Below, piece by piece: positions 53,843-64,000 of a stretch of DNA of 64,000 nucleotides. Each line of letters begins with the position of its first letter. Position 1 is the stretch's first letter. A model generated the notes under the pieces. That model saw only the letters and a program-made list of their open reading frames with translations. It ran no database searches and was not told the origin of the DNA. This DNA is from Astrothelium macrocarpum (lineage: Eukaryota; Ascomycota; Dothideomycetes; Trypetheliales; Trypetheliaceae). The DNA is taken from assembly GCA_021030915.1 (NCBI GenBank), contig JAGEMR010000041.1, forward strand, positions 62,001 to 126,000, read 5' to 3'. Position numbers and translations under genes: made by a program.

Positions 53843-55535
53843 CTACCCTGACTTTCTTGTCATGGCAGCATTCAAAGCACCGCCAAGACCAAACTGGGTG
53901 GTTACGCCTTCAATACGATGAGTGGCGTTGATGTTCTTGACGAGCGTAATCTGATAGCAGGTTGCACTTCCCTGACGAGAAATGATGGTAGAATAAGCAA
54001 GGAAGTACTCCCATATCTAGCGAAAGTCGTTAGTAGACTCATCCAGAGTACTTTTCCAACACTCACCCTAAACCACCGTTTCCCATACTTTGCCTCAACC
54101 TTGTCCCGATTCGCCATCCAATTTCTGTACCATCTCCATATCGTTGCGCTATAGTGCACGCCAATTGTATCGATAGCCTTGACTTCAAATCCAGCACCTT
54201 CGAGTTTGTCCACAAACCAACCTAATGGCGTACTCGCGTCCGCACCAGGGAAGATGTATTTGTTCATGAAAAGACCCCAGACGAGATCCTCATATTGCCA
54301 ACTCTTTCTCAAACCAGCAATCTGCAAGAAAAACACACCGTCATCGTCCAGCATATCATATACCTGCTTCAAAAACGTAGAGAAATGCCGGACGCCCACA
54401 TGCTCCGCCATCTCTAAGCATGTGATTTTGTTATATCCTCCTTGAGGTACTTCAATGTCGCGATAGTCCTTACATTCAATCCGGCTCTGTTCCTCGCTGA
54501 TGCCTGCCTTCCTCAATCCATTGTTTCCCCATGCCGTTTGATTCCTTCCAAGAGTAACGCCTGTTGCATGAGCTCCATAGTTGACCGAAGCATACTTTGT
54601 CAACGTTCCCCAGCCGCAGCCAATATCAAGCATTTTATCGCCAGGCTTGATCCCAATCTTCTCGCATACAATGCCAAGCTTGTTGTCTTGGAGTTCTTCG
54701 AGAGATTCTTCGCGGTCAGGGTCAGAAATGATGCCAGAGGTATAGATCATACGAGGGCCAAGGAACCAGCCATAGAAGTCGTCGCCACGGTCGTAATGGT
54801 CACGAACTTGCTCTTCATCTACAAAGCCGTTAGCTACTGCACTGTACAAATGTCTTTGGAAGAGTCGCACCTTGTGATCTGGTATGCATTAGAAGTTCTG
54901 GAATCATGCCGGTTAAGAAATGCCAGTAGAGTCCCAAGGTAAAGCGAAAGCTTGCCCAATCGTGCCTATACTCCAAAACCTCAAGAGCGTCGCCATTGAA
55001 ATCCACCTTGCTGTCGAAATACATTTCGTGAAATGTCTGCATTGGTATTTTATTCTTGCCACGGTACTTGGCTCTGTCCGAAGGACTGTGGAAGGTGAGA
55101 TAATGTTCGACAGGAGCTCCTGGATACCTGGCTTTCTCGTTTTTGCGCGGAGACATGCTGGAAGCAAAAGTCCAGAAGGCCATAAGGATGGGAATAGCGG
55201 TCAAGATGGCAAAGAAAATCCATGTTAGTAGACCACCGCCAACTTGTCTAGATATATACCACGGGACTATGAAGAGGAGAGAGAATAATGCTGCATTGGA
55301 AAAGCTGTCGTTGCCAGCAGCATCTGCGGGTAGGGGAGCATTCTTGATAGCAGGATACTAGAGATACTCAGTTCAGAAATTCGTGAATCTCGAGCGACCA
55401 ATCATGTTTGCAATCAATACGTACTGATGTGGTGCGAACACCATAATCTTTCGAATATGATTGCTGGTCTGGAGCAGGAGGCGTTTCAATAAATTCGAAT
55501 GAATCCTCTGAAGGATTTTCTTCCACCTTTGACAT
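53843..55535 (-). CDS. Sphingolipid C9-methyltransferase
   Basis: Four exons, read right to left: 55425-55535, 54871-55357, 54067-54818 and 53843-54016; introns of 67, 52 and 50 nt; 507 residues. The enzyme adds the C9 methyl branch to the sphingoid base of glucosylceramide using SAM, a fungal-specific step. Two membrane helices (ALFSLLFIVPWYI, LTWIFFAILTAIPILMAFW) precede YPGAPVEHYLTF, NKIPMQTFHEMYF and DFNGDALEVLEYRHDW, all family hallmarks. The cyclopropane-synthase-like domain follows: DHYDRGDDFYGWFLGPRMIYTSG, SAM motif DIGCGWGTL, CLEMAEHVGVRHF, and IWEYFLAYSTIISRQGSATC near the end. It acts at the endoplasmic reticulum. The last exon corrects the frame that runs on after GTGAGT at 54066. 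Confidence 0.94.
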
Positions 55536-55975
55536 GTTTTTTGGGGAGTTTACTCAAAACAATATCAAGCGATTGGAAACTCGGTCAATCACTAGAAAGA
55601 GTAAAAATTGGAAAATAAAAGGAATTGGCGAAATGGCAATGGTGTTCTTTATTTGTAACAGTTGGTCTTTGAAATGTGGGAGGTACCTGAGCAAGGTACC
55701 TTTTTCACCAGCCACATTGCCGCTAGTTACGCCCTGGTACCGACCGACTGCTGCAAGACCTCATGTTGTGGACCAGTGCCTGGTCAAGACAAGACCGTGG
55801 ACTGGATCAGCTGAAATGCGCGTCTGGAACCTCTTGGATACAAGAGCATCCACGGCAACCATTTTGCCTTCTACTTTCACTATAGAAGATTCATTTATGT
55901 CATCCTATTTTGGTTACCAGCGTTTGCGGATATAGGCTGTGATATTCATTCGCCTTCAGTATCACAGCCATAACT
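55536..55975. promoter_or_regulatory. Divergent promoter of C9-methyltransferase and kin28 genes
   Basis: A 440-bp head-to-head gap. No specific binding site can be assigned. An ORF (55534-55935) across it is a chance frame. Confidence 0.4.
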
Positions 55976-57244
55976 ATGGCTGTGTCACCACTCGTGAGCC
56001 CTCATGGGCCCACAGCACATCAGGACATTAAGTTTGCCAAAGCAAAGGCTCTTCCGATTCTTCAAGGAACCCCAAATTCGAAGCCACCAGCAAGTCCACA
56101 GCCATTGGAACCAACCAGTGAGATGGCAGAGCAACTCAACGAAAATGAAAAGCGAAAATACGTGAAAGGTTTATTGGTCCAGTGATGCAAAACTTCTTTC
56201 GCGCCTAACACGTTCCCAGACAAAAAACTCGGCGAAGGAACCTATGCCATTGTCTACCTCGGCCACCACCGCACCTCCCCCACCACCCTCGTCGCCATCA
56301 AAAAGATCAAAGTGCAAACCGAATTCAAAGACGGCCTCAGCATGGACGCCATCCGCGAAGTCAAGTTCCTCCAAGAGCTCTCCCACCCGAACATCATCGC
56401 CCTGCACACCGTCTTCTCCTCCAAGAACCAGAACCTCAACCTCGTCCTCGAATACCTCCCGCTCGGCGACCTCGAGCAGCTCATCAAGGACACGGCCAGC
56501 ATCGCGTACGGCCTCGCGGACATCAAGGCGTGGATGGGCATGCTCGCGCGCGCCGTGTGGTTCTGCCACGCCAACTTCGTGCTGCACCGCGACATCAAGC
56601 CGAACAATCTGCTGATCGCCGCGGACGGCGAGGTCAAGCTCGCGGATTTCGGTCTCGCGCGGGGCTTTGCGGATCCCGGCATGCCCATGTCGCACCAGGT
56701 CATCACGCGCTGGTATCGACCGCCGGAGCTGTTCTTCGGCGCGCGACATTATGGCGGCGCGGTGGATGTGTGGAGCATGGGGTGTGTGTTTGCGGAGCTG
56801 ATATTGCGGACGCCGTTCATGGCGGGGAATACGGAGATGGATCAGGTGTATTTGATTGGACAGGCGCTGGGGACGCCGACGGAGGAGAATTGGCCGGGCG
56901 TGTCGAAGTTGCCGGATTTTGTGCCCATCGATAGGAAGGATGCGGTGCCGGTGCGGGATCGGAATTATTTTCTGGGGCTTTTTGGGACGGCGGGAGCATT
57001 GGGTGTGGATCTACTCATGAAAATGCTCGTGCTGGATCCGAGGAAGAGGGTCACGGCAAAACAGATTCTTCAGCATGAATGGTGGGCCAATGAGCCGAAG
57101 CCTACAAACAAAGAGAATCTGCCTAAGAAGGGTGGTGGAGAGAAGAAGATGGCAGAAGAGCTAAAGAGAAGGGGAGGGGAGTTGCCAGAGGGAAGGACTG
57201 ATAAAGTTGCCAGAAAACTGGATTTCTCATCCATGAAAAGATGA
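55976..57244 (+). CDS. kin28: TFIIH cyclin-dependent kinase (CDK7 / Kin28 / Mcs6)
   Basis: Exons 55976-56168 and 56220-57244 join in phase 1 across a 51-nt GTTTAT...TCCCAG intron; 405 residues. A 60-residue Pro-rich leader precedes the kinase: LGEGTYAIVYLG, VAIKKIK, a DAIREVKFLQEL helix in place of PSTAIRE, HRDIKPNNLL near residue 188, DFGLARGF near 206, and QVITRWYRPPELFFG. The T-loop residue is Ser (PMSHQV), as in fission-yeast Mcs6. The kinase of TFIIH phosphorylates the RNA polymerase II C-terminal domain and may act as CDK-activating kinase. A basic tail follows (KKGGGEKKMAEELKRR). Bases 56220-57000 are strikingly GC-rich at third positions. Confidence 0.95.
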
Positions 57245-57640
57245 TCAACGCTGATGTTCAAAGCCACCAGAAAGGACACATCCACTAAAGTCCTACCCCG
57301 AGTGCAGTCTTCCAGCCGTTTGGAAAGAGTCATGGCTGTCGTTATTGCAGACATCAATCATAACGGGTATCAGCTATGTACCTAGGAATTGTTGCTCGGC
57401 CGTCACACTCCTTTATCATTACAAAGGGAAGATGAAGAGAAGAGAGCTCAAAGACCAACTCCAGTCGAACGAAGGAAATATCTCATCATACCAGCAAAGA
57501 AAACCTCAATCCCTGGGTCGCGGTCCTGGAATAACCCGCAAAGCTCGCCCGGGAGCACGTCCCAACACCACCCGACCGCGCCTCCTCAGGCAGACCCCAC
57601 GAGGCAAAAAAACCCCCCCAACCCCACAATCTGCCACCCA
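57245..57640. other. Tail-to-tail intergenic region
   Basis: Convergent 3' flanks of kin28 and eis1. Plus-strand ORFs that start here and run into eis1 are antisense shadows. Confidence 0.5.
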
Positions 57641-60603
57641 TCAAACCTCCTCCCGGAACCTCGTCTCCCTCACGGGACTCTCCGTCCCCTTCTTCCCCAA
57701 ACTGGCAAAATTCGGTGCCGGCGCCAACGCCTCATTGAAGTCATCCCTCGCCTCCTCCGACTCGGCGCTCAGCTCACTGACCCCGCTCTGCGCCCCCACT
57801 TCCTCCTCGTCATCACCGTCCGCCGCCGCCGAGGAGCTGCGCGGGTGCGGCTCCGTGAGCTCCGAAATGTAATCCTGCGCGTGTGCAGACGCGTCCTGTG
57901 AGACCCGCGGATCGCTTGGGAGAGCGCCGCTGGCAGTGGCAGTGGTGGTGGTGGCGACACGGGGACTGGTGGTTTCTTCGTCGTCGTCGTCGTCGGCGGT
58001 GGCCGCGGCAGCGGCGTCGTGGGTGGTGTGGGTGATTTTGGTGATGAGGCCGGGCTGTTTGGGTTCGTTGGTGCTTTTGGAGCGACGGTGGAGTTTGGAG
58101 AAGAGGCTTTTGAGGCCGCTGGATTTGGTGGGGGAGGTGGGTGGGGTTGCTTCGGGCTTTTCGCCTTTGCTGGGGAGCGTGACGGGGATGATGGGGGGAG
58201 GTGCGGGTTTTGAAGCAGCTGGCTCAGCGGTTGTGGGTGAGAGTATTTCGCTGGGTGCTGGAGCGGACGTATCCGCTGTGTTGTTGTTAGTGATGGGTTT
58301 TATAACGACGAAACTTGCAATAGAGGATGCTTTTCAATATCATGGTGCGCTACTCACTTGCTTGTGTTGGGTCTTCCTCCAGGTCATCTTCGTCCTGGTC
58401 TCCCTCTTCTGATAATACTGTAGATGGCTCTTCGCCATCTGTGGGATTGACAGCAGGTTCAGCACCGGCAGCCGTTTCAGTAGTGACGGCAGTGTCTCTT
58501 CTAATCTCTTTGGCCCTTTGCTTCTCATCCTTCCTGGCTTGCTTTTCAGCCCTTACAGCCTGCTTTTCCTCATCTTTTCTAGCTTTTGCAGCTCGCTTCT
58601 CCTCATCTAGGGTACAAAATTAGTAAAGCAACGGAGCCTGCATTCTCGTAGACAACCCACCCTTTGCTCTTTTTTGCTCAAGCTTCAGGTCCCTTTCTCG
58701 GTCCTTCTCCTTCTGAGCCTGCCTCTTCTTCTCTTCAGCGTCTAATCTCATCTCCTCATCCCTCGCCCTGTGCCGCTCAGCTTCGTGATTGACTCCCTCC
58801 AGCGTTGGTCGCACTCTTTCTGCAGCTATTTTCTCAATTTCACTTTGAGTCAACATTTTCCCTCCACCTACATCGACCAAGGCATTTCCATGATTCTGCA
58901 GTCGTGATTCGCTCTCCTTTGCAGCCTTTGCACGAGCTTTGGCTTCCCACTCTTCCAGCATGGCGGGCGAGACTTTGCCCGTGTCAGCAAAGACACGTTG
59001 GTCCATGGCATGTAGTTGGGATTGCACGCTACGCTCAGCGGCCGCAAGGAGGTTTTGGCGATCTTGCTGACGCTTTTTTGCATCAACCTGTTTTATCTGG
59101 TCTTGAAACTCGGACATCTGATGTCTGATCCTACGGGACGTCAACTCGTCATCGTCCGCTGTAGTAGAAGTACGCTTCCCCTCGCTTGAGGACCGACGTG
59201 TACTATTTCGACCTCGAATGGACAGCCGCGATCTTCCAGGCTCCACATGAAAGCCATAGTGTCGGCGATATGCACTGTGATCTTCGGCATCGATTTTAGC
59301 AAGTCGATCAGCCGCAAGTTTCTGAGCAGTCTCCTGCAAATGAATGTATTGCATGGCTTGTTCTTTGATATCGGGTGCCCGTGTACTTGCCATTGACTGT
59401 CTCTTTCCAACTACGGAAGCTGCACTTCGACCTGCATCAAAGCCCTCATCAGCAGCTACTGCTTCCTCAATCGCTTGTTGTTGCATTGCATACATTTGTT
59501 TTGCCATCGACAAGGATGCGCCACGCAGGGCATCATTTCTCCTTTGCTCCTCCACTTCAGGCTCGACGGGAGGGTGTTCAGTAAACATTTCGCGTGATAC
59601 GTTGTCGGCATAATGCGTCACACGCGCGGATTGCATAGCATCAGAGCTCAAAAGATTTGCATCTTCTGAAACAGATTTCGTTCTCGGCTTACGCGCTATG
59701 GTTGCAGCGTTCAGCGCGTTAAAGGGTGCATTTTGAGCATCTGGGTATAGAGGCTTTGCTGGAGTCGGTGTTGACCCAGAACGGCTTCGACCCACGGCAC
59801 CAGTAGCTGCTACTAAAGCGCTCTTTCGGCCATCAGCAGTGTAGCCATAGTCCAGTTTCGGGCTTAGCTGGCGGTTGCGCAAAGCAATGCCTGCTGCTGA
59901 ATTGCCCTCTTTGCTAGCTTCTGGTCCCCACAGATTCAGATTTGGTCCCGTTTGATGAGCAAGAAGAGCGGCTTTGGATCCTGCAGCGCTCAATTCTGGC
60001 TGCCATAGCGGCTTCATTTTGTAATCGTGGGCCAGGAGCGCTGCCTTGCCTGCATGTGCTGAAGCGTCGGGCTTCCAATGCTCGAAAGACTTTTGATTCG
60101 CGAATCCAAGACTTGCTGCTGCTCCGGCTGCGGATTGCCGGTCGATACCGACTACAGGGAAACTTGGTAAATCAGAGGCTCGAGCATGCTTCAACGAGGT
60201 CGCTGCGCCTGGGATGCGAGATTTAGTAAGACTCGTCATGATATGCTCTGTCATTCATAGGTGGTCTGGTACCTGCCGAAGATAGCCTCCCCTCTTTATC
60301 CAATGGACTCATAGGAGGGGTTCCAGCAGTCCTGACGGAGTTCACCTTAGCCGCATCTTTTATTGAACTCAATTGCGAATGTTTCGAGATTTGCGACGAA
60401 CTATGTGCCGATGGATCAGGGCATATTATTTGATTGGTAGCACCAGATTTCTGCAGGGAGGCCTCGTCTACGACGGACGGGCCACCATTTCCATCGATCA
60501 AATCGCCGGTGGCTGGGATACCTTGTGAATCCATGGCTGCAGTTGCAGTTCTCGAACGCCGCTCAGGTTTGGAGCCTCTCTCAGGTAAGCTGCTTGAACT
60601 CAT
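57641..60603 (-). CDS. eis1: Eisosome protein 1 (Eis1 family)
   Basis: Four exons, read right to left: 60273-60603, 58661-60208, 58358-58606 and 57641-58275; introns of 64, 54 and 82 nt, all in phase 1; 920 residues. The first junction restores the conserved SSAGAATSLKHA. Tandem segments of the form AxxAGKAALLAH...W (residues 140-220) are typical, followed by SMAKQMYAMQ, a long coiled coil rich in Glu/Arg/Lys (residues 480-690) and a disordered Pro/Ser/Asp-rich tail with KSLFSKLHRRSKS and a run of five Asp. Eis1 is needed for assembly of eisosomes, plasma-membrane furrows organised by Pil1-type BAR proteins. The start is the ATG just upstream of SSSSLPERGSK. Confidence 0.92.
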
Positions 60604-60999
60604 TGCTCGAACGCGTCTTTTTCACGCGCAATCAAGGCTATCCAGGGAACCAAGATGAAGCAGCGGAATTCGTGCATCAAGTCGAGGAAGATAAAGAGAG
60701 GTCCTGACTTGGAGAGGGATGCTTGAAGAGAAACCAGCTTCAGGAAACCAAGCGGAAACAAACCGTCATGTTGCGCAGGGAGTAATAGCTTAGGCAAGGC
60801 CAAGGTAAGGTACGGAGTACTTCTTGACTTATGACGTAGGTAGCTCAGGAGCCGTACCTTAGCTTTCTGGATTAGCCGGTGAGCCACAGTGTGGCTGCAG
60901 CCTGACTAGAAATGCAGCCATGGTACGGCAAGAGTGGTTACCGAGTAAGCGTTTGATTTTTCAGGCGAAATAAACAGGAAGTCTTGCCTTTGGCTATAA
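60604..60999. other. Intergenic, nothing recognised
   Basis: This is the upstream flank of eis1 and the 3' flank of the secreted-protein gene. ORF 60600-60887 is not convincing. Confidence 0.45.
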
Positions 61000-61851
61000 T
61001 TACGAATAAATAGAAAAGGCGTTGAGAACTACTCTATCTTCAGCATTGTGTGTCAGTACACTGAGCTCTATTGCAGTTACATGCGCCGGCACGTTGCTAA
61101 GAGTCAGAGAATTACAGTCCCTACACGTAGCTACGCTAGTCTCAAGGTCACCAGTTGCTTGTAACGATCTAATGCCTATCAGACGAGCATAGTAAAGCTT
61201 ATCCCTTAGACGCGCCTCAGTAAGAATGACTTCAATCAGTCGAGATTCTGATGCAGTGGCCTCGGGCAAAGGCTCTAGTGTTACGGAGCACTTGAAAATC
61301 ATAGTTGGTGGTATAACTTGGACGATCTCTCGAAAGGAAGTTCCGGTAACACACATGGCTGTAGGAATTCCCTGAGAGTGTCCGTCGAGACACATTTCAT
61401 TCCGCCCTGTACACGTAACAGAGCCCGTTGCTCTATATCGACGGTGACCTACTGGCTTGTCACAAGTAATCTCAACTTGCAGTGAACTTGACTGTCTATT
61501 GCAAGTGGATTCTGAGAAAATGTTATAGTCGGAGGGCATAGTAGCCGTAGGACATTCACTCAAGATTCTCACGTTTGAAACGGCTCTTTTATGTTCAGAA
61601 ATCTCTGAGTTCGGCGATACATTTTCTCGTTTTGTAAGAGCAGCCCCTACAACGGTGCTACCAGTTTGTCAACAAAAGCTCTTTCAACAAAGCTAAGCCA
61701 CTTACTTGATAAAGCTGATCCTACTGCTGCCGGGAGTAGCTGGAGAGTACTTTGTGGAAGAGATATTGGCAAGCGAATGGGAGTCATTGAGAGAGTACAC
61801 GTTCCCAAAACAGCCTCTCAAAATAATCAGATATAGAATGAAAATGATCAT
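61000..61851 (-). CDS. Small secreted cysteine-containing protein, effector-like
   Basis: Exons 61706-61851 and 61000-61657 join as a split Asn codon across a 48-nt GTAAGT...GGTAG intron; 267 residues. The first exon encodes a signal peptide (MIIFILYLIILRGCFGNVYS) and a Ser-rich stretch. The second has two Lys-Arg sites (ALTKREN, EHKRAVS) that Kex2 could cut, then a beta-rich domain with at least eight cysteines (LSECPTATM, ESTCNRQSSSLQVEITC, VTCTGRNEMCLDG, ATCRDCNSLTL). No family recognised. Size, signal, pro-region and cysteines resemble secreted fungal effectors or cell-surface proteins; whether the host interacts with another organism is unknown. The frame of the second exon alone lacks a signal, which supports the splice. 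Confidence 0.68.
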
Positions 61852-62904
61852 GCTGACATATGCAAACCTCGTGAAGTCTGGAAAAAGGCAAATTCAGTGA
61901 TTTCCTTTATATGCTAGAGTCTCCGGCCCAGCGGGTAGAATGGCCACGTATATCTACAGAATCGTAGCGGCGTAGGGTACGGAGCTCTGGAAGTTGATCG
62001 AGATTGCCGAAGAAAGGGAATGATGAAAGAGTGCATCTTTCACTGGTGACGTGCATCTCCTTTGGCTCTTGGGCATAACCAGTATTCGACTAGGTACCTA
62101 ATTACTTCAGGTTGACTAAGTATAGTTTTTACCCGGCTCAGGTTTGGTCTAACCGGCTACTACATACTCTGGCTCGCCCTTCCTATGGGGACCATCTGCT
62201 GAATTCCGTGCTTCACAATCTGATTGCTCAACTTCTCAACCAGCTATATACCCAGCCACATCCTGACTCGCTTCTGACCCAGCCAATCGATTCATTGCTT
62301 ATTTAGCTTCACATCCTATTACTCAACTCCCTCTCTGATCATTTCGTGCACCATTCAACTAATTGTGCTATTTGCTCTTTGATCGACCGCTCGAGAAGTC
62401 GTTTAGTGACTTGTAAATCAACCATCTAAACGGCGTGGCGAGAAAACTGCTTTGTGGATCTTGGTGAGGATTTCCGTGTGAGACATTCTCGGATCCCGTC
62501 CACAACGTCTTCAAATTCGGTGTTGCGGCTTTCGTCGATCTACGGTACTTGGTGCTTTCAAGTGGTTCCCATCGATCCCAAAGGTTTGCATGAACCCTCA
62601 AGGCAAACACCCGCCATGAGGTTCGACCATGAAGAAACGGTTCACTCGACACGAGCGATATTCTTTAGTAATAGGAGCCTCTAACGCCCGCAAAGCACGG
62701 ATAACTAGCAGTAGTCTCTGCCTTACTGCCGAAAGGAACTCTTCCGCATACACCATGTCAGCTGCTTCTTTGCCTGATTCCACATTAGTATCAACGGGTT
62801 CACATAGGACTGTTGTGAATCTCGGACCGCGTTCTGAATGGATCGAATTGAGCCACCAATTCTATTGCCAATGCCACTACATCTTAACTCGCCCCATTGA
62901 ATGC
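61852..62904. other. Intergenic, nothing recognised
   Basis: About 1 kb between two minus-strand genes. Pyrimidine-rich between 62150 and 62350 with loosely repeated ctcaacc and ccagcca words. ORFs on both strands around 62370-62925 overlap and are rejected. Confidence 0.45.
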
Positions 62905-63731
62905 CTACCATGCCTCCCCTGCTGATCGCCTGAGCACATCTGCAAGCCACTCTGCCCGGCTGAGCATCAGACAGTGCCCGCCATTGCATTTCTCAACTTG
63001 ATCGAACGCAGTAGGCACTCGCTGCTTTGCCGAATCGATCATGAAGTCGACGACCTGTGGCGTGAATGCAGTTTGATCCTCCGTGCCGATGACAAACGTT
63101 GACGGAATGTAGCGCCATCCTGCATAAGTTGTCTTGCTGCTGTAGACACCGAGGCTCTGATGCTGAAGTTTGGCGGCCCACATGTCGCCATCTGCAGACG
63201 ACATATCGTTGTAGAAGATCGTCTTCGCATCTTCCGGGTCGACCATGACAATGCCTTTCTGCAGAGATGTTCAGCTGAGTGATCCACGACACGTCAGTCA
63301 GGACCACCAGTCACCTCAAAGTCAACCTTCATCCAGTAGGGCATCTGGGGTGGTGGATCACCCGCCGTAGGCTGGAAACCCTCGGGCATTGCGAACGCCA
63401 TAATGAAGACTAGTCTGATAACGCCGCCCTTCAGGCCCTTCTGTTCGCGCTCCTTCTTCCCTAGTCCAACGGGTACCTCGGCAGCGGGCATACCCGTGTA
63501 CGAGTGTGAAATCAGAATGACATCCTGGCCTTCATTGACGAGTTTGGCCAGACAGTCGCGAATTGTGTTCACATCATTGGTGAAGTCCGGATCAGGGGGT
63601 GTAACACCACATGAATGTAGTGGAAGGCCAATTGTAGGGTACCCTTGCAAATTTAGATACCTAAAAGTTTCGTCATAGATCTCAGGCCCGTGCCATGCTC
63701 CAGGTACACCAACGATGGTCGGCTTGGACAT
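62905..63731 (-). CDS. Alpha/beta hydrolase (AB_hydrolase_6 type esterase)
   Basis: Exons 63315-63731 and 62905-63258 join in phase 0 across a 56-nt GTGACT...CTGCAG intron; 256 residues. The fold starts with PTIVGVPGAWHGPEIYDE, holding the oxyanion HG element. The nucleophile Ser lies in LISHSYTGMPA, the acid is probably the Asp of IGTEDQTAF, and the His lies in GGHCLMLSR near the end. This layout belongs to small plant- and fungal-type esterases and hydroxynitrile-lyase-like hydrolases acting on methyl esters or secondary metabolites. No signal peptide, so it is probably cytosolic. The substrate cannot be read. Confidence 0.88.
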
Positions 63732-64000
63732 CTTTGAGCGATTTTGGAGGCTATAAATTGTTGAAATTGTCTGAATTCCTGTGGATTCGTATGTGGGCTA
63801 CGGCTGCTATATACTTTTCCATCTGATACACGCTAGGTGTTAGCTTGATTATCCAACATAGAATATAGAGAAGGGGCATCGGGGTTTCTCTGGGTTGTTG
63901 ATCCTGTCCACTGCGCCGCTAGTGCTGATACTCATGTCCCTACAAAAACGTGCCTTCGAGACTGTTGCTTACGAAGCGGGACGATTTAGCTCTTAATGGC

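Noticed and set aside
57345..58623. Long plus-strand ORFs (57345-57872, 57389-57901, 57936-58412, 58327-58623)
   Set aside because: They are antisense to the GC-rich eis1 3' exons and have Ser/Val-rich shadow composition.

Overview
The window looks like chromosomal DNA of a filamentous ascomycete (Pezizomycotina). Its protein-coding genes are interrupted by short GT-AG introns, mostly 44 to 79 nt, with CTAAY-like branch sites. It holds typical filamentous-fungal families (HET, HeLo, eisosome Eis1, sphingolipid C9-methyltransferase) and no prokaryotic gene order. I cannot settle the class from sequence alone. No rRNA, tRNA or CRISPR array was recognised.

Layout. 0-5.4 kb: the 5' exon of an SLC12-type cation-chloride cotransporter whose continuation is missing, divergent from a vacuolar amino-acid transporter (Avt3/Avt4 type), then a four-exon AhpD-like protein. 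5.6-10 kb: a broken exon relic, a lineage-specific hypothetical and an unrecognised helical protein, in gene-poor DNA. 11.5-16.6 kb: a HET-domain gene and a decayed membrane-protein locus. 16.8-25 kb: a nitronate monooxygenase, two METTL21-type lysine methyltransferases and, between them, a Helo_like_N protein. 25.4-29.3 kb: a conserved disordered protein, a CobW/Zng1 GTPase and a small three-exon stress-type protein. 29.5-36.3 kb: meiotic msh4 (eight exons) and ribosome-assembly rsa4, divergent, with a complete but inactivated pogo/Fot-type DNA transposon in their shared promoter. 37.9-53 kb: accessory DNA with a HeLo protein, a HET pseudogene carrying one nonsense codon, a secreted protein, an orphan, and a nucleoside-phosphorylase-domain protein. 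53.8-60.6 kb: sphingolipid C9-methyltransferase, the TFIIH kinase Kin28/CDK7 and Eis1. 61-63.7 kb: a small secreted protein and an alpha/beta hydrolase.

The housekeeping genes are unrelated neighbours and do not form a pathway. The main theme is accessory: five genes of fungal allorecognition or innate-immunity type (two HET, one HeLo, one Helo_like_N, one PNP_UDP) lie between conserved genes, and one of the HET genes is inactivated. No complete NLR (NACHT or NB-ARC plus repeats) is present. I found no convincing new multi-gene system. The most notable sites are the transposon in the msh4/rsa4 promoter, the single-stop HET allele, a probable GC-AG intron in msh4, and the stand-alone HeLo and PNP_UDP proteins.
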